NCBI GenBank assembly: GCA_038025085.1
Contig: CM076150.1
Coordinates: forward strand, 2,638,001 to 2,702,000
Direction of reading: 5' to 3'
Origin: Tetragonia tetragonoides
Taxonomy: Eukaryota > Streptophyta > Magnoliopsida > Caryophyllales > Aizoaceae
Length of the DNA stretch: 64,000 nucleotides
Positions 1-10,795 of this stretch are shown in pieces. Both the position numbers and the translations under genes were made by a program. The notes beneath the pieces were generated by a model, which searched no databases, was not told where the DNA came from, and saw nothing but the letters and a program-made list of their open reading frames with translations. How positions within the stretch are numbered: the stretch's first letter is position 1; every line of letters starts with the position of its first letter.

Positions 1-342
1 TACTACTGGGAGATTAAGACTTAAGATCTTATGATCCTCCTCAATAGGTCAAACGCCTACAAAAATTCGGGCTAGAATAGGTTCAACTAACCTAAAACGC
101 CTTACAGGACTAAAACACCTTGCAAAATGTAAGGGTCGATTGGCCAAGCCAAGACCTTAGTAAAGAATGAACAATTCTAAGAATAAAATAGCTATCAAAT
201 ACAAGAAGAGCATAGCAAAAGATCGATCTCATTCAGCTGATGGTCGAACCAATATTTACAAGCCTCGTTGGGCCAAAAAGTTACAAACCCCATAAGGCCA
301 CAAAAAAAAAAAAAAAAAAAAAAAGGAAAAAAAAGAAGCATA
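1..342. other. Left edge, no gene recognised
   Basis: No coding signal. A poly(A) run sits at about 302-324, just past the 3' end of the first antisense ORF on the minus strand. It probably belongs to the Tat-like element to its right. Confidence 0.4.
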
Positions 343-930
343 TCAAGGGGCAAATCCAGGGGGACCACGCTCGGCAAGACGAAGACCGTGCTCCTGGAAA
401 AGTGAATGACGACCACTAGCAATAAGGAAAGCAGCCTTATGTAGGGCCATATCCTTCTCAAGGGCCTCTACCCTTGCAGTCTCACAAGCAATATCCTGCT
501 GAATGGCCGTCACTCTCGACTCAGCTACCTTCAGCTCGAGGACCAGCTTCTTCAAGTTATGGTCGGCAACCGCCAACTTCTCACAAGCCCTGGCAAAATT
601 CGACCGATGCTGCTTCCGGTCACACATAGCTTGGGCCGACCGAGCCTCGAGAGCATAAGGGTCGGCAGGGACATCAGCAGGAAGAGGGGGGAGAAAACCC
701 TCTCTCCTCTTAGCAAACCTGAGAGCGTCCAAAGCGAAGCAAAGGTCACAATTACAACGCTCCAAGTGAGGGCGCTGCTCCAGGGGAACGCTGACAATAG
801 CCGACCCACTAGGCCCGGCTGGGGCCTCGACCTTAGGGGTAATTGGAACCCCGCCCATAGTAATGGACAAACGAGGGGTAGATCTACCTCCGAGATCAAG
901 CTTCCGACTTTTCGAAGCTGGAGAAGACAT
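343..930 (-). CDS. Antisense ORF of Tat-like element, coiled-coil protein (unit 1)
   Basis: Open frame of 195 residues starting MSSPASKSRK. The N-terminus is basic and Ser/Pro-rich. A short Cys pair (RCNCDLC, around residue 58) follows, and from about residue 105 there is a long heptad-like helix (VADHNLKKLVLELKVAESR...) typical of a coiled coil. I do not recognise a named domain. It is the left-most of four minus-strand units with the same layout: a TATAAATA box, a short leader, then an ORF encoding a charged coiled-coil protein. Its start resembles those of units 3 and 4 (MSS-S/P). Extra antisense ORFs between pol and the 3' LTR are known in Tat-lineage Gypsy elements; assigning this ORF to that class is inference. 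No stops interrupt it, so it may be functional. Confidence 0.5.
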   Translation of the reverse strand: MSSPASKSRKLDLGGRSTPRLSITMGGVPITPKVEAPAGPSGSAIVSVPLEQRPHLERCNCDLCFALDALRFAKRREGFLPPLPADVPADPYALEARSAQAMCDRKQHRSNFARACEKLAVADHNLKKLVLELKVAESRVTAIQQDIACETARVEALEKDMALHKAAFLIASGRHSLFQEHGLRLAERGPPGFAP

Positions 931-1049
931 GATACAGCGACAGATAAGCTGCTTGCAAAGTTTATATGAAGCTTAAGAAAATCTAGAGAGAGAAAGTGAA
1001 AACAAGAAATGACGAAGAGAATTATGAAATCTCCAAGCAACTGTGGGGG

Positions 1050-1057
1050 TATTTATA
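1050..1057 (-). promoter_or_regulatory. TATA box of antisense unit 1
   Basis: TATAAATA on the minus strand, about 120 bp upstream of the unit 1 start. A pyrimidine-rich leader (complement of agagagagaaagtg) lies between. The same octamer precedes units 2, 3 and 4. Confidence 0.55.
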
Positions 1058-1696
1058 ACCTTTCCAAAAGAAGATGAACCGTCACCTCCAACCGGTGCTT
1101 GAGAGAAGAGAAGCCTCAATTCGGAGGAGACACATGTAATGACCCAAAGGGTGGGTTCTCCCAACCGTCACGTCCATTTAAAATAATTATGACAATTATG
1201 ACAATGAAGAGCAACCGGCGTTTTGGGAAAAATACCAGACTATGAAACTCCCAGAGTACAGTAAAAAGTCGACCCAAACAGCCGCACCTCGAGTGTGGGG
1301 GCAGGGTATACTTACCTCGATATGTTTTACACTCGTGGTACGACTAATAAGCGGGCATCAGTGATAAAATCGAAAACGAAGCAAAATTGAAATTTTTTGA
1401 AGTAGCAATCAAAGTCGGAGCAATAATCCTTATATTGACTGAAGGCAAAGATTACATAAGATCGAAAGATGAAACTACATGTTCAAAGTTCATCTACAAA
1501 ATCCCTAGTCGGCATGCAAGCTCGACACCCAAAAGGTCTATTTACGAAAAAAGAAAACACTCGACTCTCTGACCTCATGCTAGAAGAAAGAGGTCAGGGA
1601 AGAAATTGCCAAATACAAAACGACCTCCTGACCTCACCCTGGAAGAAAGAGGTCTGGGAAGAAATCGCTAAGTACAAGGCCGACCCAAGACGGGAC
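1058..1696. other. Spacer between antisense units 1 and 2
   Basis: Upstream region of unit 1. It contains a G-rich stretch (gtgtgggggcaggg, about 1299) resembling a polypurine tract, and a local duplication of a gacctc(a/t)...ctgg(a)agaaagaggtc motif near 1570-1660. No credible gene; the plus-strand ORFs here are short and low quality. Confidence 0.4.
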
Positions 1697-2269
1697 CTAA
1701 AGGGATAGAGGGGGAGAGGCAGGAGGCTGACCCTCCAGTTGGTTCCTCAGAACCCTCACTTCATCGAGGAGCTCCTCCCTCCGCTCCCGAAGGCCGTTCA
1801 GCTCTTCAACCCCTCCAGTGATCCGAGCCGCTAGCTTGGTCCTAGCATCCATGAGGGCATTGTCCCTCTGCTCCCAGCGGCGGATCGTAGCTTGGGTAGC
1901 CGCCTCCCTCTCACAAGCCCCACCAATTTCCCGGTGAAGCTCCTGAAGACGATTTGCCAGCCGTTCTGCCAGAGGAAACAATCGAGCAGGCGGTTCGGGC
2001 TCCCTGACAGCAGGAGGAGGAGCCAGAACCTCAGCAGCAGAAGGGGCTCGACCATCAGTCACCCGGCGTTCCGCTCGGGACCTCCGAATAGCAGTGATCA
2101 GATCCCGAGCTTCCGAGCCCAAACTTGATCCAGGAGAGGATCGAGGGGAAGCTGGGGTGTAGGATTCAGAAGAAGTCGAAGCACGACTCTTCCCAGCACC
2201 CCCCACCTTAACTTGTTTACTAGACTCTCCACGATGGGAGACTGTAGCCTTCCTCTTGGAACCCGCCAT
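1697..2269 (-). CDS. Antisense ORF of Tat-like element, coiled-coil protein (unit 2)
   Basis: ORF of 190 residues from the ATG beginning MAGSKRKATVSHRG; an upstream in-frame extension lies in the leader and is not used here. The N-terminal third is Lys/Ser-rich and could act as a nuclear localisation signal. A Pro/Ser linker follows. From about residue 110 to the end is a strongly charged helix (LAERLANRLQELHREIGG, then ELNGLRERREELLDEVRVL) with leucine heptads. The family is unrecognised. Its own TATA box lies 113 bp upstream, with a G-box (ACACGTGT) further up near 2435. No internal stops. Confidence 0.5.
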   Translation of the reverse strand: MAGSKRKATVSHRGESSKQVKVGGAGKSRASTSSESYTPASPRSSPGSSLGSEARDLITAIRRSRAERRVTDGRAPSAAEVLAPPPAVREPEPPARLFPLAERLANRLQELHREIGGACEREAATQATIRRWEQRDNALMDARTKLAARITGGVEELNGLRERREELLDEVRVLRNQLEGQPPASPPLSL

Positions 2270-2381
2270 CTCAAGAGCGGAGCAAAAACTTGAGAAAAAA
2301 TTACTGAAGCCTGGAAGAGTATTTCTAGAGAGAGAAAGTAATGCGAGAAAAGTTGGATGAAAATGAGAAAGTTCAGTCAAG

Positions 2382-2389
2382 TATTTATA
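2382..2389 (-). promoter_or_regulatory. TATA box of antisense unit 2
   Basis: Minus-strand TATAAATA in the context tgcctataaatac. An ACACGTGT G-box-like site lies about 50 bp further upstream (about 2435). Confidence 0.55.
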
Positions 2390-2667
2390 GGCAAAAAAGC
2401 CATGGGAAACCAAGCAACGCCTCCCTTCAGGAAACACGTGTCATGAAGGTACGGGCTAAACCCGGTTCACATTCCCGAGAAGAAGGAAGCGCTTCGGTTA
2501 CCTCATCTTCCCCTCAATTCACGAGTAGAAGAATAACAACTGCATAAACGAGGGTCAAAAACATGAAATCATTTAAACATCCATTCCAAATATAGAAAGT
2601 GCCAACTATTACAATACAGCTACACCATAAAATCGAAGCTACTACAATGATTGAAGAGAGCAAAAGC

Positions 2668-3441
2668 TTAAGGATCTAGAGCTTCGCGTTTATGCTTAAT
2701 CTCTTGCTCCAAGGCTTGTTGTTTCTGAACCAGAGAGTGATGAACTTTCCTCCCCTCTTCTAGGGCAAGGGTCCTTTCCTCGACCATTTGCTTCGCAGCA
2801 CGGAGATCCTTCACTAGCTGATCGACCTTCCAAGCTACCAGGGTCTGCTCCTTCAAAATTGATCTCCTAGCTTCCTCTGCACGATGAATTTCCTGCTCCA
2901 AAGCATGCCTACGGGCTTGCTGGGCTTGACAGCCTGGCTCACCCTTTGTCTCGTGCGGATGTTCAGCCCGAAGGGGGTCTCTACCCTCGGGATCCCCCAC
3001 TTCAGGGACAGGAGTATTGGGGCTAGGGTCGACTGAAGGACGAACGGGAGGGGGAGAGTCAGGCCTGCTACTCCCCTCGCCAGGAAGCCTCACAGCTAGA
3101 GGCTCGACTTCTAAACATTCCAAGACGCCCTGGGACTGAAACTGCTGAAATACCATCCATATATGAGTACGAAGACGCTCGGACAGGGAGTTATCCTCGA
3201 AGAGACGAACAAAATCAGAAACTGCCAGCCTAGCCAAGCTGGCCTCACTAAACTTATCTGGAACTTCCAAGGGCTCTTCGTGAGTCGATTTTGAAGCACC
3301 TTCATTAAGTCTCTAGCTAGGTCGACTATTCCGGGGAGCACGCTTCCCCGAACGAAGATGATACGGCCTGGATACTGACTTGGTATCTACAGAAGATTCA
3401 TCGCTAGAGCCTAAAGAAATGAATATAGTAGAGGAAGACAT
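2668..3441 (-). pseudogene. Antisense ORF of Tat-like element, coiled-coil protein, one nonsense codon (unit 3)
   Basis: Reads from an ATG at 3441 (MSSSTIFISLGSSDESS) in one frame to 2668, about 257 codons, broken by one TAG at 3313-3315. The N-terminus resembles that of unit 4 (MSSPIYISSGSDSS), suggesting the two arose from one ancestor. After the stop the frame continues as a possible helical segment (VSDFVRLFEDNSLSERLRTH), a Pro-rich linker, and a C-terminal coiled coil of about 85 residues (HALEQEIHRAEEARRSIL onward). No catalytic domain is recognised. The TATA box is only 45 bp from the ATG, so the leader would be very short. Confidence 0.5.
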
Positions 3442-3485
3442 CTCTCTAGACAGATTGGGGGCAAAATCAACAAACTAAGTGGATC

Positions 3486-3493
3486 TATTTATA
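3486..3493 (-). promoter_or_regulatory. TATA box of antisense unit 3
   Basis: Minus-strand TATAAATA. Just downstream (about 3452) is a G-rich gggggcaaaatc stretch similar to the one preceding the presumed LTR at 7501. Confidence 0.5.
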
Positions 3494-3699
3494 AACGAAA
3501 GGCCCTAGCGGTTATTCAAGACAACTTTCCCCATGCAGAAGCATCATCATTGGAAGACAATAAATGATCATTTATTGAAACTGATGAAGATACAAACTAA
3601 GACAAAAGAAGACTTGAATAAATAGAAAGTCAACATCATCATTTATCAACCCTCACAAGCGGAGGGGGCGCCAACAGTTTACAACAGGGGTGACCAACC

Positions 3700-6084
3700 A
3701 CCCCCAGTAAAAAACAAATACAAACCCCCCTTAACCTGGGGGTGCAGACCTCAAAAGGCCTTGATCATTCGGCTTCTCCATGTCTTCCAAGTCTGCCGCA
3801 ATGGAAGCCTCGATTCTATTGGCCTCCGCCAGATCGTCGGGATTAGTAGAATCATGGAGATTACGGATACGGGCCAAGGAGCTAACCACAGAGGCTCTAA
3901 CATCGCCTTCTCCATACACTCGGAGTCCTTCCAGTAACGAGTCTGGCGATCCACAGCCACCTTCAACTCAGCTTGCGCCCGAGCTTCTTGGGTCTTCCAA
4001 CCTTCAGCATCGGCTTTGGCAGCCTCGAGGAGTTGGGCGACCTGGGCCTTGGCCTTGTTGGCGTCTTCCAGTCTCTCCCTTAGCTCCTCCAGGGATTGTT
4101 CCCTCTAACCAAGAAGAGACTTCCCCTTTTGAAGGTCGACCTTCACCTTCTCTAGTTCGATCTGAAGCCCCGACAGCTCAGCTCGAGCCTCTTCGCGAGC
4201 CTTAGCCTCTGCCTCGGCCTGTCACTCCTGGCACTGGATAACCAATCGGCGCCGTTGAGCCTCATCAGCCCTGATCACCGCGCTCAAGAGAATGTCATCC
4301 TGAAAAACACAAGACAAATCAATAACGGCCTAAAAGACTCGATCAAAAAACGGACGAAGGAAGGAACCGTTAAAATACCTTCAGGCGATCCAGGGCCATA
4401 CGCTTCAGAAGAGCCGTCATGACGTCTGTCAACCCCACCGTGGAGATAACCTGCTCCATATCCTTCTCATGGAACAAGTTAGGGAAGACGGCCTCGGCAA
4501 TTTTTGACTGCTCATCCATAGGAGCCCCCAGAACGGCCGACATCTTGAGGGCATGACCCTCAGGACTCTGCCTGCTCACCATATACGCCTGGCCCGAGAA
4601 CTCGTTGCTCTCCCTACGCGTGGATCGGACAGCCCGCATCTCATCGATGCTTCGTAGGCTCGAAGGAGAAACCTCCCTCGCTACAACCGAGTTGGACGGG
4701 CCAGCGCTGGCTGGTGGAGACTAACTCCGCACCAAGGGTATCCACTTTCTTCCTCTTTTGAGGAGATACCCTCTCCGGGGGCACCAAGGCGTCGTCTCCC
4801 AGCCTTTTCTTAGAACGAAGGGCAGCATCTGGCAAGATCCCGGACGAGGAACTCCCCTTCCTCAATCTTGTCTTCGTCCCAAAGACCATTTCTTTCTTCT
4901 TCTTGGGAGGCTGCAAAAAACAAAACAGATTATCAGCAACGACCCTAGAACTGAGGAATATGAAGAATTAAGGATGAAGAACGTCTGTTACCGATTCAAG
5001 CTTCTTCTGAGCCTTGACCACGTCCTTGAGACCCTCAAGGAAGGCCTTGGAAGTTGTCCCGGCCACCATCTGCTCCCCTTCTGGCATCTCCAACAACTCA
5101 ACAATGGCGGCCTCTACAAAATATAAAGAAAACGTTAGAAAAACCTTCAATATACGGAAAAACATTCAAACCAAGGAAAGAACGAGGATAAGACCGTTGT
5201 ACCATGTGTCATGGTCGACCGAAAACCAATGAAGACCATGAACGCCTCATGAGAGAACCAGGACTTATCGATCTTCCAATAAGGAGGAGCGTTAACCTGC
5301 CTACATACTTCCTCGTCCCGGTTAGCATGACGGAAGTATTCAACAGTCCGCCACTCATCCGGGGACAGAGAATCCAGAGGCTCGCGGTCCGGGCCAAACA
5401 ACTCACTACCTACCTCCTCCAAGTAGTCTTCCCTCCAAGGAGGACACACTCCATCCCATCCTTGCTCGTTATGCAGGAATAAGAAATTCTCCTTCCAGAA
5501 GGTGACGTTACTCAAGGATCGACACATGGAAAATCCTTATCTAGGGCTTAGATACCGAGTCCCGAACTTGGTCGATTGCACCTTGAGATACAGGTGGCGA
5601 AGGACAGCATCACTCCCAGTTAGCCTATGAACATGTGCCGCTGCTGCCAAGCCAACTAGAGATCTCCAGGAATTGGCTTGGAGCTGAAAGTAGTGGACTC
5701 CCAAACGACCCACTATCTTTTTAATCAGACGAGGGAGGGGAAACCTTAAACCCTTGTCAAAAACTTTGGTGGAAAAAGGGATGCAACCAGGAGGAGCAGG
5801 ATGGCACCCTTCTAACTCACTGGGACAGATGAAAGACATCCCTTGGGGCAACTGATTACGCCTCGCCAACGACTCTATTTCCTCGGCCGACCTGCCAGCC
5901 AAGAGCGACCGTTTTCAGTGAATGGGGACAGCGTCGGCCTTTTTCCCCGGCTTCGATCCCCCATCCGCAGGGTCTTCCTCTGTCTGCTCTTGACCCGGCT
6001 CTTCCTCGATATTTACTTGATCAGCTTGGTCCGCCTCCTCCATAGGGTCGGGGGGTGGAGGTCTCTCCTCCCTACTGGAACGAG

Positions 6085-6115
<31 letters not shown>

Positions 6116-7070
6116 CTTCCTCTCCTTCTTCTCCTCTAAAGGAGGAGGGGAGAAGGCCTCATCATCGGCAGGGTGACCATCTCTGACTCAGATCTCACCG
6201 CTCTCTAGTGACTCTTGGGGGACGTCAACCCCCTCATGCCCTAATCCTACGGGCCCGGGCATGCCTCCAGGCGAGCCCGGGCATGCCTCCAGGCGAGCCA
6301 GAAGTACTGGCCACCTGATCGACTGATCTGGCCAATCGATCAGACAAAGAATCGGGTATAACATCCGAAGCACTAGCCAAACTTTCCATCTTCCCTGGAG
6401 AACTCCTTTCTCTACGCTCCCTACAAAATCAGCAAATGAAGAAGGTCAGGGTGGACAACAAGACTGTGGCAATAACGCAAGGAAAAGTAGTCGAGGGACA
6501 AAAAACATACTTCATTATGTGAGGGGAGAAAAGCCGATCCCCTATCTGCTCAAAGTCACTCAAGGGAGAGGAGCAATTAAGACCCCCTCTACCCAAACGA
6601 CAGGTCTGTTTAAAACGAGCCCTGGACATCTCGGCCTCGTCTCCCTGCAGGGGAGAGACACAGCGTAAAGGTTTGACCTCGTCTAAAACATGGATCTCTC
6701 CCAACGCCACACTCATTTGAAAGACATTCAACACATCCTACTTGAAGCATCGTGGAATGTCGGGGTCTGACAGAATCCTGGCATACCAAGACTCCTCCCG
6801 AAACCGGAACGGAACGACCCAATCCGAAAGAAATATTCCCTCCGGGCTCGACCACTCAAAGCCCGGACGAAATTCGGAGAAAGGGAACCCCGGCGGAATC
6901 GGGGGAACTGGATCATTCGAAGGATGAGGGCAAGACTCCTCATACGACGGGCCAGCCCCCTGACTAGACGAGCCTCGACCGGAACTATTAAGAAAAGATC
7001 CCCAAGTCCCTGGTCGAGATGCCTCAGGCGAGCTGTCAGACCCCGACGATATATAAATGGGTGAAGACAT
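3700..7070 (-). pseudogene. Transposase_28 / 'putative gypsy-type' antisense gene (unit 4), decayed
   Basis: The largest antisense unit, starting MSSPIYISSGSDSS at 7070. Segments in order: a Ser/Pro-rich N-terminus (7070-6511), a Lys-run linker (6086-6119), then a block at 5902-5206 containing GLRFPLPRLIKKIVGRL, FQLQANSWRSL and SNVTFWKENFLFL. That block matches the plant family annotated 'putative gypsy type transposon' (PF04195). Downstream are a basic linker (4916-4641), a helical block (4639-4370) and a C-terminal coiled coil (4200-3731). A plausible donor follows the first block (ATGAA|GTATGT at about 6511) with an acceptor TTTTGTAG near 6420. In-frame stops occur at 6738-6740 and 5537-5539 and a TGA near 5918, and frames shift around 4700 and 4150, so it is a pseudogene. 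The family is associated with Gypsy elements; its function is unknown. Confidence 0.7.
6253..6296. repeat. Perfect 22-bp tandem duplication inside unit 4
   Basis: Two identical adjacent 22-bp copies (6253-6274, 6275-6296) centred on gggcatgcctccagg. The length is not a multiple of three, so the duplication itself shifts the reading frame of unit 4. Confidence 0.9.
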
Positions 7071-7287
7071 CAACATGAATATAAAACAGATAAATGCAAG
7101 CAAGAAAAATACCAAAAGAGAAATGTTATACCTTGGAAGAAGATAGAAGACGAATCTACAAGGAGAGATCGAATAAACAGTAACCAATCGACGGAAGATT
7201 ACCGATAAAAATTTCAAAGACCCACTTTCTCTCTCTAATAATTCAGACGGCTGGAATGAGGAGAGAAAAGAAGAAGGTAATTCTGGC

Positions 7288-7295
7288 TATTTATA
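7288..7295 (-). promoter_or_regulatory. TATA box of antisense unit 4
   Basis: Minus-strand TATAAATA in the context tttgcctataaatagcc, nearly identical to unit 2 (tttttgcctataaatac). It lies 218 bp upstream of the unit 4 ATG. Confidence 0.55.
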
Positions 7296-7510
7296 GGCAA
7301 AGAGACCTGGAACGGCAGACCACTCGCATGACTGACAGGTGGACGGCCCAACTACGTCCAACGAATACCTATCCCGATGAAAAGGGGGCCCTTCCAAGGA
7401 AAGAACGGACCAGGAAGCAAAAGCCCACTGAACGAAAAACATCGACCAACCACACCTCAGCAGGACTTGACGAAGAGAAACTCTCCTCTTACTAAGATGT
7501 GAGGGCAAAA

Positions 7511-8400
7511 TGATATAACCAAAATACCGAGGGTCGAGCTATCGACCCTTGCCCCGACCATCATCGAAGGATTCCGATCTCTCATCATCGACGACAGCGA
7601 AGGGATGCTCTCCCATCGTGGATGGGAGCCTTTGATCGAAGTAACCCTCTACCCACTATACAAACATCGCCAACAGACCCGAGAAGACCTACACCAACCA
7701 CCAGTCCAGTACAGACCCAAGAACTACAATCATGCCCTGGCTCGACCAGGAGGGTCGATTCAGATCAAAAGTCGACCCTCTAGTCTCCTGTGTGCTCAAC
7801 CCTGATGCCAGCACCTGTACTGCACAAATATTCCTACGAAGATCCGACTGGTTGCCTTGGCGCCCACGCTCTCTCAGCCCCAAGGACAGAAATGACGACA
7901 TCAAGTGTACGAATCCCTACGTGGGATCATCCCAGGGGGTCGTACCAAAACTCACGTGACTATCCCCTCTGAGCCGACTTAGAGAGGAGCGTACGAAGAG
8001 GGCTACGTGTCCACTGTTCATTCGACGAAGCTAGCCGAATTTTTCCCTATAAATACCTGCGCAGAAATCAAGGCAAAAGGAGATCATTTTTGGACTCAGA
8101 GAACAATCACACTGTCTGACAGTAAGCTCTGACATTCCATCTCTCAGCTGCCTGACACTCGGTCACGTCCTTACGAGTTTGTTTTTCAAGAAAAATACTC
8201 TTTCCATAAAACAATTATAATCCTACTAGATTTATTTTTAAAAAAGCATACTCTAAATAAAACTCTTTTTATCCAAAACTTAATACTAAAAAGGATATCT
8301 CTGAAAACCATTTTAATCAAGTTATTTTCTAAAGAAAAACTCTCCATAATTGTTTTGTATAAAAACTCAAGTACTCAAAAGTTTTTTTTTTTTTTTTTTT
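7511..8400 (+). mobile_element. Presumed 3' LTR of the Tat-like element
   Basis: Inferred LTR. It begins TGATATAACC directly after a G-rich tract (tgtgagggcaaaa, 7498-7510) placed like a polypurine tract. It has ACGT-core elements (ctcacgtgac about 7951, gctacgtgtcc about 8002), a plus-strand TATAAATA at 8048-8055 and a pyrimidine-rich start region beyond. The opposite LTR lies outside the window, so neither LTR identity nor the right boundary can be confirmed. The right end is blurred by a poly(T) insertion at 8384-8409. Confidence 0.45.
8048..8055 (+). promoter_or_regulatory. TATA box of presumed LTR promoter
   Basis: TATAAATA on the plus strand, directed opposite to the four antisense units but using the same octamer. 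Confidence 0.5.
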
Positions 8401-8432
8401 TTTTTTTTTGGTCAAGTCAAGTACTCAAAAGT
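8366..8432. repeat. Poly(T) tract bracketed by a duplicated target
   Basis: The 16-base string caagtactcaaaagtt occurs at both ends of a roughly 30-nt T run. It looks like the tail-only remnant of a minus-strand retroposition (a 5'-truncated LINE-type event) with a target-site duplication. Confidence 0.45.
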
Positions 8433-8631
8433 TGAGGGAACTTTCACACACGTTTAAACTTCCCGAGTTGCTACTTCTAATATTACCTGTCACAATTTTG
8501 GTTCTGAACTCAACGACTCATCCTCACAATCTTCTAATGTTACAATGTGCATCCTCACAATCTTTTAAACTCATAAAGTTAAAGATCTTTTATAAAGGGT
8601 CTTAACATTATAAGAATAAAGATTCACCACT

Positions 8632-8925
8632 AATACTCTGTTTGATTCACCTGAAAAAACTGAACTGAACTGAACTGAAATAAATGAACTGAACTGAACT
8701 GAAATAAATGAACTGAACTGAACTGAATTGATTTTTTTAACTTGACAGTTAACCATTTAAAACTCGTCCAAACATGTTCAATATTGGGCTCGTTTGAAAG
8801 TATACTTTGAGATCTTTCCGATGATTTAGTTATCATCATTAATTTATTCCATAATAAAAAGTTATCTAAGTGATAAAGTTACTCATGAACTAAACTAGAC
8901 TGGATTGACCTAAAAAACATAGGTC
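8632..8925 (-). mobile_element. Degenerate Tourist-like MITE with (GAACT)n core
   Basis: The left end ctctgtttgattcacctg matches the terminal inverted repeat of the intact MITE at 22885-23186. The body is its reverse-orientation relative (same aaaactcgtccaaacatg and gagatctttccgatga blocks). Arrays of ctgaa/gaact pentamers are expanded at 8657-8725. The right terminal repeat has eroded. Confidence 0.6.
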
Positions 8926-9236
8926 TTTGACCCGCTCGAAGTTATATAGTTTGAGATCACAAGCGGCTAAATTTTAGTTCAAACAACAAGCCAAATTACA
9001 AAATAAAGTTTTATCCTGACTAAAATACATACAAGAGCAAATGGAATTTAAGAGTTTTAACATATTTATTGGCAGCCAGCTCAAAATTACCCTCTACAAA
9101 AAACATTATTACCCTCCTCTTTTGAATTTTGCACAATAGGACAAATGTCTTGAGCACCATTCAACTTAGCCAGAAAAAGTAACTATTTCCTCATCATAGA
9201 TATCTCTAAGGTGAGTAAACATCAAAGTTGACATGC

Positions 9237-9282
<46 letters not shown>
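9237..9282. repeat. (ATA)n microsatellite
   Basis: Uninterrupted ATA/TAA trinucleotide run of about 45 bp in non-coding DNA between the MITE copies. Confidence 0.95.
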
Positions 9283-9464
9283 TAAAATTTACCATGTCCC
9301 ATATTTTACACTTTAGAATGTCGTATTAATGTATCTGTATTAGCGTCGGTATCCATACTTGTTAGGACATAGGAGGTCAATAATTTTATGTAATGAGGCT
9401 GAAGCATTGAAGGTATAATCCTAGGGTATGTAGGTAAGGATTCTTGGGGAATGGTAATGTTATA

Positions 9465-9709
9465 CTCCATCTGTCTCATAAAATCTTAAACGTTTACTTT
9501 TTCACTGTTTTCAAGACACCATTTTGAACGTAAATAACTACAATTATATGAATATAAAAATTATAAAAATTTGATAATTTTTTGAAAGTACTTTTAAAAA
9601 TGAATCTAACAAAAGTATTTTCATATTGTGAATCTTTATATATTTTCATAAATTAATGGTCAAAGTTTGTTAAGTTTGACCTTCAGAAAATAAATTTTTA
9701 GGATTTTAT
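9465..9709 (+). mobile_element. Stowaway-type MITE, left part (split by the MULE)
   Basis: Starts CTCCATCTGTC after TA (9463-9464). Its body aligns along its length with the intact Stowaway copy at 36056-36309 (e.g. agtttgttaagtttgacctt). It is interrupted after ggattttat (9701-9709); the missing terminal sequence, ending GACGGAGGGAG|TA, resumes at 22210-22231, 12.5 kb away. Confidence 0.9.
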
Positions 9710-9733
9710 AAATTTTTTTTGATATGGACCTAA

Positions 9734-9754
9734 GTCCATCCAAGTTGGATGGAC
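9734..9754. repeat. Subterminal palindrome, left MULE end
   Basis: A 21-bp near-perfect palindrome (arms GTCCATCC and GGATGGAC) 24 bp inside the element. Its counterpart at the right end has one base change in an arm. Confidence 0.8.
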
Positions 9755-10194
9755 TCCTGGTGGCATTTTAGTATCGCGCATAGCTAGGGCTTTTAATATA
9801 AGCTGGCTTTTTCTTTTTTTTCGTTTTTTTTTCCTGGGTTGTGATTCCGTTATTTCGAGACTCGCGAAGCTTTTCTCTCTCCTCTCGCTCAGCCGCTTCT
9901 CTCTCCTCCCGAAGCATCTTCTCTCTCCTCTCGCTCAGCAGCTTCTCTCTCCTCTCACGCGTACAAATTTTTCTTTGTGAAGGTAATTTTCATCTTTGAT
10001 TTTCAATGGATGATGAAACTCAAATTTGCGAAAAAGATTTGTCCTCTAAATCTGTTGGATGATGGAAAGGCTGTTGATAAAAGTGATGAACAAATTCTTG
10101 ATGAAATTAGATCTGCTCTTGGTTCTTCTTCTGGTTTAGGTAGTTATATCTAACTTTTCAATTTTTAATTATTAGGTTTTATTTAAACTTATAA

Positions 10195-10795
10195 AGCAGA
10201 TATCGTGGTTCATAGATATTACTCGTTTTGGTTCATCTCTGTTTGCTGTTAGTTCATTTTGTTTTGGTTCATGTATGTTTACTGTTAGTTCATCCAATAG
10301 GTCTATTATTATTACATTTGATTTTCTATAGTTCATATATTTTTTATGTTTAGTTCATATTTATTGTACTCTTAATTCATTTGTGTTTGAATTCTTATAA
10401 AGTTGATGTCATGGTTCATACATTACTTGTTATGGTTCATCTCTGTTTGGTTTTAGTTCATTGTTTATTAATTACTTGTTTTGGTTCATTTCTCTTTGAT
10501 GTTAGTTCATTCTAAGTTTATGTCATCCAATAGCTCTATGATTATTACATTTGATTGATTTTCTATAGTTCATATGTTTTGTATGTTTTAGTTCATATTT
10601 ATTGTACTCTTAGAGTTATTGGATGACACAAACTTAGAATGAACTAAAACATCCTTCTGTAATATAGAGTTAATGTCATGGTTCATACATTACTTATTAT
10701 GGTTCATCTCTGTTTTCTTATTTCATTGTTATATTAATTACTTCTTTTAGTTCATTCTAAGTTTGTTTATTACATTTTTGATAGTTCATATATGT
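10195..10795 (+). repeat. TTCAT-repeat array 1 (transposase intron)
   Basis: Dispersed (g/a)gttcat motifs every 20-40 bp, mostly as atggttcat and ttagttcat followed by tctgtttg-type spacers. It occupies the intron between transposase exons 1 and 2. Confidence 0.75.

Noticed and set aside
559..969. 136-residue plus ORF at the left edge
   Set aside because: Shadow of the better-supported minus-strand coiled-coil ORF with its own TATA box.
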